Counted from the stretch's first letter, positions 1 through 12,480 are shown. The stretch is 64,000 nt of DNA from Prunella strophiata (GCA_036583965.1 JAZBQD010000019.1:18164085-18228084), one strand, 5' to 3'. Translations and numbers: made by a program. Notes: generated from the sequence alone by a model not told the origin.

Positions 1-275
1 TTGCAGAGATCATTTTAAGTTCAGGTTTCAGGCAAATGCAGCCTGACATTTTAGATGTTGAAATCTTTCTGTTGCTGCATGTTTGATGATCACAATGTAG
101 GAACTGGGTCATCCTAGGCCAGTTCTTATGAATAAGCATACATTCAAAGCATGGGACTGCCACTAGAGTTTGGAAATAGTCTCCATACAAAATGTGGTTT
201 TGGTAGAAAGAATGCCAAATTTGACCTGTCTACAAGCTCGCCTCATCTGACTATGCCTGAGTCAAAAGCCTACTC

Positions 276-307
<32 letters not shown>

Positions 308-1700
308 TTTCCAGGGTGGTTAAGCATTTTAAACATTTGGCAGAAAAGCTTTTCTTTGGACTATATAGTCTCTGTAGACTGTATAGAGTTCTGCCTAAGA
401 CCCCCTTTGCTGAGCAATGAGCTGCACTCAGCTTCACAGCATTTCACAAGGTTCCATTAAAACCAATTAAAGAAGGAAGTGCTGCTGGTGAAAGGAAGTA
501 GATTGTTCTGTAAATAGGCAACAACATAATACACTGCAGGCCTGGAGAGTACATGGAAGTAGGAGGAATATCACTGTCTGCTCCCCATCTTCTTATGCAC
601 TGGGTGCTCCCCAGGTCTCCTACCTTTCCCTGATGTTGGTGGCATACAGATGTAAATGAAGTTTTGTTCTGGCTGAGTACAGCCACTGTTTTATTCCCAG
701 AATAAACCCATGTGAATTATGTTTGCTGTGGTAAGGCAAAATAATTCATTAGATTTGCTTCCTAATTCATACTCCTCACTGTGCATTGTGCCTGTGCAGC
801 ATTTGCAGTAAAGAATCTGTGAGCAATGATTACTCACAGGTGGATTACAGAGTTAAAGGAGATGCTCAAATTAGTCATTTAAGTTCTCTACATTATGAGC
901 TGAATCTTAGATAAATATCCTTCTGAAGAATCCCTGATTATGCTGTGTCCAGCCTGTAAGAAGGTTAGGGTGCTAATTCAGATATTTAAATTAGAATCAA
1001 AAATATGGTGTGTGACTGTCCCTGTAGTAAAGTTGTTTGTGGGCAATATGGTTTTAATTGTCTTGGCAGTACTGGGGACACTGCTTTACTTCCTTGGAGT
1101 ATTCCACATACACAAAATTAATGCAGGGTGGCTAACTGGTGATGACTATGGATTGAGCAGCATAAGGTAGCCTGGGAAGAACATGAGAGATTCACCAGAG
1201 TCTGTGGCTTAAATGCATGACCCAGATTTGGTGGTGTCATGCCCCTCCATCACCAGCTGATCCATTTTAGAGATCCCATTCTTAATTTTGAAGTCTTTAA
1301 TCCATTGCTAAGGAACAGCAGTTGTTACTCTTGTAATTATTTGGAAATGAAAAATACTTAGCTCATGCCTGCCTTAAGCAGACAATATTTTCTTAAGGGG
1401 ATTTAGGTTGGCTTAAGCTTTTGACTTCCTTAATGTAATTGCCTGGTGGTAACTGTTTGACCGTGTGAATATTCCAGCTTGTGCTAACAAATATTTTTTT
1501 TGTCTGGCCTTCATATTTCATGCATATTAACAATTCATAAATATGTTAGGAAATTCTCCAGACTATTCCTTTCCCTGACTATAGATTCATGACAAAATGC
1601 TTGCCTGAATAAAATCTTAGTGGCAAAGTAGTTCAAAAAGCACCACCTTGCATTCCATATATCTTAGAGAATTTTTTTCCTTTTTTATTCCCCTACCCTT
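1..1700. other. Gene-less AT-rich stretch
   Basis: No gene recognised. Apart from the poly(A) tract at 276-304 the DNA looks unique. A 76-codon frame at 940-1170 (+) begins with ATG and has one hydrophobic run around residues 36-56, but no family match, upstream context or splice evidence supports it as a gene. Confidence 0.5.
276..304. repeat. Poly(A) tract, 29 A
   Basis: An uninterrupted run of 29 A follows a TACTC sequence. No transposon body recognised upstream and no target-site duplication seen, so it is described as a simple homopolymer and not as the tail of a retrocopy. CR1, the main avian LINE, does not leave poly(A) tails. Confidence 0.95.
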
Positions 1701-2258
1701 TGTTCTGGTTTTTATTTTCTTCAGAGCAGCCAGTCTGGGGTTATGTTTCAGGACTTGTGCTGGAAGCAGTGTTCATAACAGGGACTTTTTAGTTACCTGC
1801 TGAGCAGAGCTCACACAGGTTCAAGACCTTTTCTGCTCCTCACCTCACCCCACTGGCAAGGAGGTTGGGGGCTCACAAGGAATTGGGAGGGGACACAGGA
1901 CAGCTGCCCCAAATGACCAAAAGGATGCTCCAGATCATATGGCATCATGCTTGGTGTGTAAAGCTGGGAGAAGATGGAGGAAGTGAGGACACTTGGAGTT
2001 GTGTTTGTCTTTCCAAGTAACCATTATGTGGGATGGAGCCCTGTTTTCCTGGGGATTATGCCTGCCCATTAGAAGTAGTGAATGAATTCCTCATTTTGCT
2101 TTGTTTATTTATGTGGCTTTTCCTTTCCTGATTAAACTGTCTTTATTTCATCCCAAAATTTTCTCATTTTTTTCCTTCTGATTGTCTTCCCCACCCCACC
2201 AGGGGGTGAATGAGAAGCTTTGTGGGGCTTAATTGATGGCTGGGCTTAAACCATGACA
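1701..2258 (+). mobile_element. Solo LTR of an avian ERVL-type endogenous retrovirus
   Basis: The element opens with TGTTCTGGTTT and closes with TTAAACCATGACA, the TG...CA ends of an LTR family that I recognise as widespread in birds. Family landmarks appear in order: the GGGGTTATGTTTCAGGA segment, a GGGAGGGGACACAGGACAGC block, GTAAAGCTGGGAGAAG at the expected core-promoter place (the TATA box appears worn to TGTGTAAAG), the GATGGAGCCCTG segment, an ATTAAA polyadenylation signal at 2131-2136 and a CCACCAGGGGG block near the 3' end. It is about 560 bp and appears to lack about 15-20 bp just after the first 12 bases. The flanking five bases, CCCTT and GCCTC, match at only 3 of 5 positions, so no clean target duplication remains. 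No gag, pol or env lies beside it, which fits a solo LTR left by recombination. The ERVL assignment is from memory of the family, not a search. Confidence 0.85.
2131..2136 (+). promoter_or_regulatory. LTR polyadenylation signal ATTAAA
   Basis: ATTAAA is followed within 30 bases by T-rich and GT-containing sequence, at the place where this LTR family carries its poly(A) signal. It would mark the R/U5 region of the LTR. There is no evidence that it is used now. Confidence 0.6.
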
Positions 2259-2884
2259 GCCTCCTACTCTGTTTAAGGGCTATGTAACATCACTATAAAG
2301 GAAACTTCCTCTTTTGCAAACCATAAATCATTGATTCCCTCCTACAATAAGCAGCTCTTCCCATCTGGGAGGCCTTCCACATTTACCATTTGTGTTATAA
2401 TCTCCTCTGTATTTCTGCCTGCCACATTGATTTATCCTTTGCTAACAAATCAGTTTGTATGAAAAAGCTGCTGCTTTCCCATTCAGTGTTTGATGAAATG
2501 TTTGGGTGCTCTATAAATCATACCTAGAATATGAGCACATAGGAAGGTGAAGTTAAGAAAGAAAGGGTTTTTATAAAAATTTACATGTGAAAAAAATCCA
2601 GTTTTACCGCTACATTCCAGTGCTGATGAAATGTTGCTTTGGGGGATGTATGTAGGTTAGGCTAATGGAAAACTTTCTCTTTAACATCTTCCCCTTCCCA
2701 TTCCAAATTATGGAATCTGTCATAGGAAATGTCAGGTAGTGGGTTTGGTGATGAAAAAACAGGTAAAGTGTTTATGTGTGTAGGGTCCTCTCTACCAACT
2801 CTCCCATTTGTCAGTAAGGAACAAAGTCTTAAAGCAGAAGACAGAAAGACTGAAGGGGTGATTTTGGTTCCAAGCATTTCCCAA
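2259..2884. other. Gene-less stretch between LTR and SINE-like fragment
   Basis: AT-rich, no repeat family or gene recognised. Short frames overlap on both strands at 2662-2907 and 2729-2995, the usual sign of chance openness. Confidence 0.5.
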
Positions 2885-3000
2885 TTCCTCAGTGTGACCA
2901 GGTGCAAAGTACTAAGCCTCTTTTCAACTGAGATTTGCTTCTGTAAGATGGAGGTGATAATGCTACACCAGCCTGGTGTGGGGCTTCAGAAATAAAGCAA
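2885..3000 (+). mobile_element. Ancient MIR/CORE-SINE or L2-like 3' fragment
   Basis: The order GTGACC, then a CTTTTCAACTGAGATTTGCTTCTGTAAGATGGAGGTGATAATGCTAC-like stretch (about 2895-2965), then a GTGTGGGGCTTCAG segment follows the tail of the amniote MIR/L2-like group, which reads as a gtgacc segment, cctctctgtgcctcag, a catctgtaaaatggg motif, and then ataataat. Key shared pieces are CTGTAAGATGGAGGTGATAATG and the pyrimidine-rich block before it. Divergence is high, as expected for a very old copy. The exact subfamily cannot be set by eye. Confidence 0.5.
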
Positions 3001-3139
3001 TCAGAGCACACTTCAGAGCTTCATAAATTAATCACAGTGGTAGCTGCAAGATCCACCACTGCTTGCTGTGAATTTAGTTCCCCTAGTACAAGAGAGTCTG
3101 CAGTGCCTCTGCTCTGAAACTGCCTGTAAATACCAAGAA

Positions 3140-3330
3140 TCATTACACCCTCATGGAGGAAGGAATACAGGGGCCAAGGCTGTGATCCTGATGAGACATG
3201 AGTCTCAGTACAGGATAACCAGGATCTAATCTAGCCAGTCAGGACAAAGTGCTCATGGGTCACTAGGGAGAAACTGGGTTCAATTCCTGACTGTCAGAGG
3301 GTGTTGGATTCTCCACTTTATAGTGGTTAA
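3140..3330 (+). mobile_element. Possible tRNA-derived SINE remnant with B-box
   Basis: GGTTCAATTCC near 3280 is a good match to the RNA polymerase III B-box (GGTTCRANYCC), and about 50 bases upstream CTAGCCAGTCAGG loosely resembles an A-box. The setting resembles the head of old amniote SINEs in which 'ctgggttc' is followed by a 'ctctg' segment. It cannot form a tRNA cloverleaf that I can draw, so a functional tRNA gene is unlikely. Could also be a chance match. Confidence 0.35.
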
Positions 3331-5669
3331 ATCCTTGCACTCATCTAGCCCTAGATCCAGGTAACTTCAGCATGTAAGCCTGGCAGATTATGGAAGAAGC
3401 ATCAACTGGCAGAATATTCAGTCCCAAGTCAGAATTATTGCATAACAATTCCTGGCACAAGGAAAACAAAGTGCCTGTGAACAGGAGTGACAAATCACAC
3501 AGAAGTATGGGCAGATGCTGTTTAGAAAGGCTTAGGAGAGAATCCTTGTCTCACAAAGAAAAGTTACTGGAAGATGTAAAATATCTATTAAAATCTAGGC
3601 TACCTCAATTTTTTTCCCCAAAAGAGACAAAATGAAATATGTTCTTTCCATTAGTCACCTTAATCTTTGAATTCCAGAACTGTTCCACCCTTTCCTCTAT
3701 TCCAATGAATAATTAAGCATCAAGTGGAATAGGAAAGATTGAAGGAGGCTGGCCTGGCACATGAGCTATGAGTCAATGGTACCTTATTTCCTAAGAAACA
3801 TAGAAGCAATTTTTTTTCTGATTCTTCTCCATTAACATCTTAATTTCCCAGTACAATTCTAAGAGAATTAGATTAATCACTCTCACCACTCTGCCAATTT
3901 TAATCAGAAACAATGACTGCCAGTGAATAATAATTTTTTTCTTTGCAGCTCCAGATGTTTGTAGAATAAACCACCATTTTCTTCACCTACACTTAGCACT
4001 TGTAAGAGGTTTAGTTTTACCTTTTTGACTTAGCAGAGTTTTGGGATTGAGCAGAACTTGAAGATTTGGAAAACAGGCTTTCTGCTTCCCTTAACTGGGA
4101 ATATTTGCATTCATTTCTGCTGAAACCTTTTCTCAAATAGTTCAGTCTGTGCTTGTTCTGGAGACATGATACAACAGGAGGGCAACCTATGGGCTGGGAA
4201 CTCCTGCAATATTTATAGCTCTGGACATGGGAACAGCTCCCAGGAAGGATGGATTTTGAGGAGACATGTCAAGATCTTGGATAGAACTATAGTAGCCAAT
4301 TCAGTCTCAGAAATATCAAGGCCATTCTCACAAGAATCAATTTGATGAATATCAAGCATGCTGTTGTGCCTTCCAAATATTTTGGGCACAGGCTCTTTAC
4401 CCTGGTACCATTATACAACTGGTCTTCTTAACTGGCTCCTACAGAGTTCTTCCACCACCTGCATATTTTCCTTCACTACTTCTCTGCTTTTGCTTTCTTT
4501 TTTTTCCCATATAGCTTATCCTTGCTCTCAGCTGTGCTCCACCTTCTTTTGCCAGCAGGGGAAAATGCAATTCAGGGTCAAAATTGTTGATTGCCAGACT
4601 CTTATGTTGTTCTATTTCTTTCTCTATGTTTTTTCTGTTTTAAAAAAGTGAATTTTAAAGGAAAAGTTACCTATAAGTCAGCACTTGAAAAATTACAGCA
4701 TAAGAGGAGATTAATTTATAGCTAGTTTTATGCTGAAGAAGTAATTTTGCAGTTCTGCTACCATTTAGCACATCTGCCAGAGTGTGTATGGAGTAGCACA
4801 TACATCTGCACTGTCCTTTGGAAGCAAATCCTTGTTTGATGTTCCAAACTCTTTTGGAACAATATTATTCTTGGACCCTAGGTATCATCAAGTATATTTC
4901 ATATTATCGACATAATTTTTCAATTTATGCATTCATAGGCAGTAGGCATACTAGAATATGATCTTGAACCTTTTCTTCTTTACACTTTAATGTCTTAGAT
5001 GTAAAAGAAGCAGTTCTGTTCTAACAGTAATTGCTGCCAGTAACTAAATGTATTATCTTCTGTTTTGAATTTCTTCCTTTACCTTCGTATTTGAAAGCTC
5101 TGTACATTAATAAGAAAAAATCCTCACCATACCTTGAAGCAAGGGAACATGAATTTTAAAAACAATCATTAGATCATTATTTCTAGCTTCAAGCTTGTCA
5201 TCCCCATGACCTATTGTATTAATGAAGCCCCAGAATGCTAGTTGGCACTGACAGACAGAGCAATGTGCTGCATGTTTTATGAACTATGTGTGCAGCTTCT
5301 GATTGCTAGAGACACAAATTCATACAATTTCCTATCAAGAACCCACTTCTCAATCATAAGCTACCATCCATTCAAATTAAAGAAGTTTGCTCTTCTTAGA
5401 AAAAGAATGAAGGAGTCTCACAGCTTCCAACAGTTTATTTTAACATTAAATTATTGAGAACATCAAATTTTAATATCAGTGCTGTCACTTTATTCATAAG
5501 GTAAGTACAATTCTTACACTCAAGAGCTCAAAAATTACTTCATTTTTAGGAGGAAATTTATTGCACTCTATAGGAAGGTGTGCAATTCCTTCTTTCAGAG
5601 AACTTGTGGATTATCTTCTTTTAGAGGGGGCTGAACTTGTGATTCCTATTTGCTCTGGTTTTCTGTTTG
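3331..5669. other. Gene-less AT-rich stretch
   Basis: No gene or known repeat recognised. Frames at 3390-3635, 4358-4651 and 5242-5457 (+) are 71 to 97 codons with no motif. The 4358 frame is rich in Ser/Thr/Leu/Phe because the DNA is pyrimidine-rich, not because it encodes a recognisable membrane protein. Confidence 0.5.
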
Positions 5670-5690
5670 TTTTTTTTTTTTTTTTTTTTT
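5670..5690. repeat. Poly(T) tract, 21 T
   Basis: Uninterrupted T run preceded by TTTCTGTTTG and followed by CTTTGC. No adjoining retrotransposon body recognised. Confidence 0.95.
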
Positions 5691-7099
5691 CTTTGCATAA
5701 ACAATCTCTAATTTATTTCTCCTTTCACTTTTTAGCAGCAGGGAACTGAATGCTTCTTTACTGTCTTGCTAATAATAATTAGAAATAGAAAACTAATTCA
5801 AACAAACCAAAAATCAGCTAGAAATTCAACCCACACCTCATCAAAGTAAAAATGCATTTTCCTCATTATAATAATTAAACCTGTTTCTTCTCTTCTGTTC
5901 ATATCCCTATATTCTACCTAGGGTTTCAATATCCACTGCTGGCACTTTTATTTGTGGACAGTAGCAATTTCTGGGCTCCAATACACTCCTGTGCTCCCAG
6001 TTTATAGGACTGCACAGAGCTCTTTCTAACACATCAAGCTCTCTCACTAGACAAGATCATCAAAGGATAATAAGGAGCAATATTATCATTATCTTTCAAC
6101 AGCTGGGAAATTGAGATTATATTTGAGTACATTATTCATCGAGGCCTCTGTTGGGTCTTTTGTCTTTCATACAAGAGACATTATACTGGAAAGGTAGTTA
6201 CAAGTCCAAGTAACTGTACTTAAATTTATTCTGTAGAGGCTACTTATGTATGAGTACTGATGGTCTTATTAAGATCTAATATTATCTTGAAGACAGAGAA
6301 TGGTTTCATTTGGAAGCAGATAAATTAATTAGTGGTATTAAGCACCTCTTGCTTTACTTACAGTTTCTGCAGACTATGTTGCAGTTAGGAAAGCTGAGAG
6401 TTTACTTGCCCTTTGTAATCTGGTTTATAGGATAACATTTGTCTAGATCTGCAGCAGTGGTCCAATCTACTATGTTTCTTCATATAAGTCATCAAAGCAT
6501 CAAATATAAATTAAACTTACAGCTTCTCAGTTGAAAACTGAAGAAGCAGCTGGGACCTTTGTTGTGACACAAGGTAAGCCTGAAGAAGAGCCTGTCTAGA
6601 GGGAAAAATGCCTTAAGGAAGAAAAAGGTCAGAAAGATTGGGATGTATGCAGAGAGAAAAATGAGTCAGATTTACAGTGAAAGAAACCATGGGGTTGCCA
6701 GAACAGGGGAAGATATCAGGATATCTGAATAAACTGAAGTGATGCAACAGATCAGATCCTGCACAGAAAACATACTTGAGTAAATTTTTCACTACTTAAA
6801 AATCAGACCCACTACAAAAGTCTACAAAAGTGCCAGACATTTAAGCTTGTCTACTTTTAGTTTCTAGGGGTGCAGGTAGCAGCTGGATCCAATTCTTATT
6901 CCAGCTAATAGGCTGGGACATGGAGTGTTTTGAGGCAGATCTCAAAATCCAGTAAGATAAAATAGCTCTCTATGTGCTGCTTTTAGAAGGACAACAGAGA
7001 CATTTACATAGGAAGTTAGAAAAGTAAAAGCAGAAAAGGAAATAATTCTATTAACCAGATAGGAAAGACTTGAGGGGGAGTTAATAGCTGTCAGACACA
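5691..7099. other. Gene-less stretch
   Basis: AT-rich and unique-looking. At about 6078-6120 a short segment with AATATTATCATTATC and GGGAAATTGAGATTAT resembles the reverse complement of a MIR/L2 tail, too short to call alone. A run ACACAAGGTAAGCC near 6570 resembles a splice donor but has no open frame of note before it. Confidence 0.45.
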
Positions 7100-7195
7100 G
7101 AGTATCCATTTTGCACCTGCAAAGAAACTGAGGTTGCTATTTTTCCATAGTTAAAGTGCCAAATGTCAAAAATATATAGGAAGAACCAGTATCTA
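7100..7195 (-). mobile_element. Ancient MIR/L2-like fragment, reverse orientation
   Basis: Read on + the order is GAGTATCCATTTTGC, GAAACTGAGG, a TTAAAGTGCCAAATGTC-like segment and then AACCAGTATC. This mirrors the reverse complement of the MIR/L2 tail: attatccccattttac, gaaactgagg, a ttaagtgacttgcccaaggtc segment. The anchor is the exact GAAACTGAGG next to a CCATTTT block. Divergence elsewhere is high. Confidence 0.45.
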
Positions 7196-10100
7196 TTTTG
7201 CACATACCCCTACTGCTAATGAACAGAAGAATTATGTGTATTTCTGTATGCATACTGTTCAAAATTCACTGTTGTTAAATTTAAAAGTCTTATGAAAGGG
7301 GATTTTTTCCATTTCCATGCTGCACCATTTTCTTTAATTGCAAATGCATAAGCTAGGAGAAAAGTAGAAAATTCCTTTGGAATCCTCTGAGCTGAGTTAT
7401 GGTGCAATACCACACAGAGGTGTTAAATATAAGAAATTTCTAAAGCAGATAACCTTTTCATTCAATTTACAAAAATTTAATAGTAGAAGCAGTAATCCTT
7501 TTCTATTAATAAAGATTACAATGCACATTATTTAATATTTTTTCTTTTCCAAATGCCTACTCTCCTTAAATATGTGTTCACCTGTTTGCCTGAAAAAAAC
7601 AGTAAATTCTAGATAAATTTTTATTTAGAAATAAGTCAGGACTGTAATTAAAAAGAACTGATACTTAGTATTTACCTCTTCTCTCTCACAGTGAGGGATT
7701 GAGGGGTAGATGGGAAAATACATATTTTTATCTCTGTAAACAAAAATAATAACATGGATTGGATGTTAAGTAGTGATAATATTAGTAAACCACAATGTGC
7801 TTTGCAGCTAAGGTATCATTCTCCAGATGTACACAGACCTCAGAAAAGAGGTCTTTACAGCATTTCAGATCTCTGTTTGTTGGTGATAGCTGGGACAAAT
7901 ATAAAAGATTGATTCTGAGAATGTTGGCTGTCAACATTTTCCACTTTTTCTCTCAAGAGTGTTGTCCCTGCATTGTTTGTGTTTCAGAGGCACTGCAGGT
8001 TCTGGGTGGACAGGCTCACTGTTTCTATGGGAATGCAGTGTATTGCATTGCAGCCTCTACTCTGATGCTGTGTGCACTCATCCATATCTTCCTTCATGCT
8101 TTCCTAGAGCTTACATTGTGCTCTTGATCTGTAGGATTCCTGAAATTATTTCAGAGAAGGAGGAATTTCAAGATTTTAACTCAGTTTTAGCTCTGCAGAA
8201 TACAAGTTCACCTCTTTCTTGGTGCTACATGTTGTTGCTGCACTGCTCCTGTACTGAACACTGAGAAAGGATTTGTTTGGTTTTACAGCAAGATATATTT
8301 AAATAAGTAGATGCTCCACATTGGAAGGACAGTGTGGACTGTGCCTCCTTGTTGTGTAGCACAAGAGTGTGGATGCACCACTCAATCCTAGAAAAAATAA
8401 TAGGTTCTGTAGAAGCAACATATTGAAGATAAGTCACAAGGCTTGCTGCACACCTTAAGTGCTAGAAAAGGATTTTGGTTCTGCATGACAGATAGGCATT
8501 CCTCCACAGACCAAAGACCACATTCTTTGTATCTGAATACATGGACATGGAAATCTATTGATACAGACACTACAATTTGGAAAAAAAAGAAAAAAAGAAA
8601 ATATCCTAGACAACACAGGATAGAAGGAAGACTTATCAAGGTGTCATGGCTGACTCATTGCTCAGACTTTGTTAAGAATTAACCTCAGATAACTCATGAT
8701 TCAAATAGATCTAAAAAACATTAAACCCAGTTTGGTTTAAAATTATTAGAAAAATGTGATGGGGTTTGGTAACAAGTCAGTTTGAACTCCATTATAACCT
8801 ACTTGTTCTGTGTTTTAACTTTTCAATGCCTGAGAAGTTTTGAGGGAGAAATATGGCATTTTATAGGAATATGAGTTCACTGACACCCAAAAAGTATGAT
8901 GCAGTAGTTGTGTGGAGTATTTCTGAATTTATGTAGGAAGGTTTTGTTGTGAATAGTGTCTGATAGGGTTACATCCAACTTATCTGAGTTATCTAAGGGC
9001 TGAAGCAATCAGAGAATGGAAGCAAGTACAGAAATTCACAAAGATTTGAGTTACAGACAGTCCTGCGCACTGAGATTGCTTTTCTAACCTTATCTGCTTG
9101 GCAAATCTTCATGTAGTGTTTGATACATTAAAAAGTATTTTCTTAACCTGAAGACACCATCAGAAATGCTGCTATTACTAACTATAGAAGATTTTATATT
9201 ACACAGAATTTAGGCTCTGAATGATGCATCTAGTAAAAGCAAAATGAAACATGTTTTTAGAAAAATGTTTGATGTTTCCCCTGGAAGAATTTATATGGCA
9301 TCCAAAGTCCTGCTGTGCAGAATCATAGGTAACTCCATTGTGACCAAGTGTATATTTAAGCACTTCCATTTTAAACTTTTTTTCACAGGTCCCTGGGGAT
9401 CCCAGTTGGTTAGGGTTTTCTAGATGACAATTCACCATGGAAGTACTGTGCTTATCAAAAAAACCCCAGTCAAGTAAATTTATAATATGTCTGTGAGAGG
9501 AAATACTCATGGCAGAAGTGCCTTTTGATTAGAAAACGTGCAGGAAGTTCAAATCCACTTCAGCTGCAGGCAATTTGAATCTGCTCTTTTGTTTTACCAT
9601 AGGATGTCTTTATCATTAATCTTCTGCCTCTTTCATATCTTCTGTTGAATCTGGAACACCAGATGCAAGAAAAAGTGGAGCATATCTGGTCACTAAATCT
9701 AATCTTGTTTATTGTATTTTCTCTCTAAATTAAAAATTTGGTGAACCAAGATCACAGACTAGGAAAAAGAAGCAAATGAAAACCCAAACCCAACAAAAAG
9801 TCTAATGTAACTTGAGATCTCTGGGTTACTTAGTTCTTGTTCCTGGGTTGTTTATTTCCCTGCTCCCATACCCTTGTCCTCACTAGGAAGTAGATTACTA
9901 ACTAGTCTTTTCTGATAATTTCAGTCTTCACTTTGCAATCTTTGTCTCTGGGTGATGTACTCTGATCTCCCTTTCTCTTTTTCCCTTTCCCTTCCCTTTT
10001 TCCACTGTGGGACCGTATAGGAGCCCAAAGAGGCACACAGCTGCAAAGGCAGGCAGTAGGAGAGGAGAAATGGGAATGGTAACCTGCAGTGTGAGAGTAG

Positions 10101-12249
10101 CTGTGGTGTGCAATACAGGAAGCCAGGACATCTTGATGGTGACACCCATGTAACCTTGAGCAGCAGCTGCTGGGGCAGTTCACCTCCTTGTGTCCCAAGA
10201 AGGTGAATGGTCTTCATTTAGAAAGAGGACCAAGGACTATTAACATCCACTTCCCAAGACTTCCTTGTTCACTCTTGGTTTATTGCTTGTGTAATGCTTT
10301 CTGCTAAGTCTTTGAAAGATGAGACTCTGGCATATGCCTCACTGAAGAGTTAAATGGAGTATAGAAGGACAAAGGAGGATTTCATAATATGGGCTATAGA
10401 ATCTCCATGCACCATTACATTGCAGCCCAAGCACAGGACTTATAGGATATATATCTAATTTGAGAGGCTGCCCTGTTAGCCTCATATGCCTTTGCTCACT
10501 GTGGAGTGAAGGTATGCTGCTCTATTCTACCTGAAGTATTTAGATGAAACCAAACCTTTGAGGATCTTAAAAGTTCTGTCCAGCCAGAAAAAAAAGGGCA
10601 TTTATCAAGCTGCTTACACCTTCTGTATCAGAGTGATCATAAAATCCTTTGAGGCCATCACTACCTATCTTGACACCTCTAAGTTCCATCACAATAAATA
10701 AAAGAACAAGGGTAGAAGTCTTCATTAGTAAAGTGCTTAAAGCCTGACAAACCTAAAAGAAGTTGAGCAAAGCCAGTTTCTTTGTTTCGACAAGGTTTTT
10801 CCTCCAGGATGATCTATGATAAAGCCACATTAAATGATGACTCTTCCTTTCCACTTTCCTGTGTTTCCTCTGTCAACCTGAGAGCATTGGAAAACCCTCT
10901 CCTCAACTTGCCATTTTGCAGGTAACCTGACAGTCAGATCTATGCTCTCTGCCAAAGATGGTCCTTGGCTCTACTCTACTATTTGTTTCAATAAAACTTG
11001 TGTTTCATAAAGTGAACCCAGTGTGTAGAAGAAAAGCTTCCAAAAATTTGGACTTCAGTTTTGCATTCCCAGGTGTGAAGAAAGTTTGATGAGTTAGAAA
11101 ACAGCTGAGCAGCCTTCCCATGTGTAGAAAGGTATTAAACAGGCAGGTCACAACTCCTTTTGTTCTTTTTCACAAACACACATTAAGCAAGTTTCCAAAA
11201 CTAATGGTGCAATTGTGCAGTGGTTGACATATTTCTCATATCTCATGAACTAGAAGTCAGCCAGCTGACTTCTGAAGCTTTCAAAACCATTCATCTATCA
11301 TTCTGGGTATTGATCTTTGTGCATTGTAGGGAGGTTTCCATCATGGAAATATGGCATAAAACATTATTTCAATTATTTGCCCTAAGCCACGCCAACCTTT
11401 TGGTTTGTTGTTAGATTTCAAGGGTTGATGTATTGGTCAATCAATTAAGATGGATTACCAGCATTTCCCTTTGCAGTTCATTTCAGTTTTACCAGTGTTT
11501 TGAGGATACAAACCAGAGTGAACACTAATATGATATACTTTCTTTTACAGGCTGCAAACACAAAACAATATTGCTATCTTCATTCAATTCCTTTGGAAAG
11601 GAATGGAAAATAAATGTTGCAATAAGTCTCTCATGTCGTGTGCTCCTTTGCTGGTGACTGAAGGACATTTTACATTCTGGCTACCAGCTATCCTATAATC
11701 CTCCAGCTGCAAGTTGCTGTTGTCATATTGTCAGAATCAGTGAGTCTTCAGTGAAGGCAAATTATTGTTTGTAGCCATGCCTGTAGGCATTAAAGTCTTC
11801 ATGAGGATCTGGATAGAAACTAAAACTAAGCTAAATGGGAAACTTCACAATAGAATTTTTAGTGCCAGTGGAAGAAGGAGTTGGTGTCTCCCTCCTGCCA
11901 TTGGAATGGCCCACTGGGCTGCTTTGGCAGAAATTTTTGTACTAGCTGCTATGTGGTGGGCTGAACTGGGGAAGGAAGAAGGTGGCAGAAGGCCAAAAAA
12001 GAAAAATGTCTGGGAAGCTGGTGGTGTCAGTTACCCTGGGTAGTTCAAGCAGTTTCACTGCTGAAGTTTTAGCCACAGCCTTAGAGTTCAGCATTTAGGT
12101 TTTCTGGCAGATCAGGTTTCAGGTTTTCCTTCAAGACACAATCAGATACATCTGGGTCAGAGCCTGGAAACAGTTCCTGTCTGGGTTGGGTTTGACTTGG
12201 CCATGACTAAAACCACAGGAGCTCTTTCATAGAACCAAGTAACTGGAAA
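7196..12249. other. Gene-less 5-kb stretch
   Basis: No gene or transposon recognised. Overlapping frames at 7795-8264 (two on +), 8225-8639 (two on -) and 9902-10217 (three on -) cover the same DNA on shared or opposite strands without family motifs. The last group owes its openness to the pyrimidine tract at 9966-10003. A frame at 9199-9510 (-, 103 codons) likewise has no recognisable domain. Confidence 0.5.
9966..10003. repeat. Pure polypyrimidine tract, 38 nt
   Basis: Every base from 9966 to 10003 is C or T, made of CCCTTT-like units. Mirror-like polypyrimidine tracts can form triplex DNA in vitro; here it is only noted as low-complexity sequence. Confidence 0.8.
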
Positions 12250-12360
12250 GGAATCAGACTGAGGTTCAAATCTTGGCTTATCTTAGAGTGATGTTATCTT
12301 TAGCATAAGCTTATTTTTTGTATTGCAGTTTGCATGTGCCCCACTGATTATGGGGTTATA
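12250..12360 (+). mobile_element. Ancient MIR-like SINE fragment
   Basis: The segment reads AATCAGACTGAGGTTCAAATC followed by TTGGCT, then a TGATGTTATCTTTAGCATAAGC part and a GTATTGCAGTTTGCATGTG part. This parallels the MIR layout: 'gagtcagactg', B-box 'gggttcgaatcc', 'tggct', then 'tgtgaccttgggcaagtt', then 'cctcagtttcctcatctg'. The B-box copy GGTTCAAATC near 12263 is nearly intact. It is the clearest MIR-like copy in the window, still judged by eye. Confidence 0.55.
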
Positions 12361-12480
12361 CAAGAGGTAGAGTTAAAAGCAAAAATGTTCTCCTGCTATT
12401 TGCAAAACCAAATCAGTTGCACTTACAATGCTAGTAGAAAAGGCAATCTGTGCAGCAGCATGCACAGGATAACTTACTGT

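Noticed and set aside
940..1170. 76-codon frame with one hydrophobic run, a possible small membrane protein
   Set aside because: One hydrophobic run in a T-rich frame is common by chance; no Kozak-like context or homologue is known to me.
3270..3300. tRNA-gene-like B-box GGTTCAATTCC
   Set aside because: No cloverleaf or convincing A-box can be drawn, so it is listed only as a possible SINE remnant.
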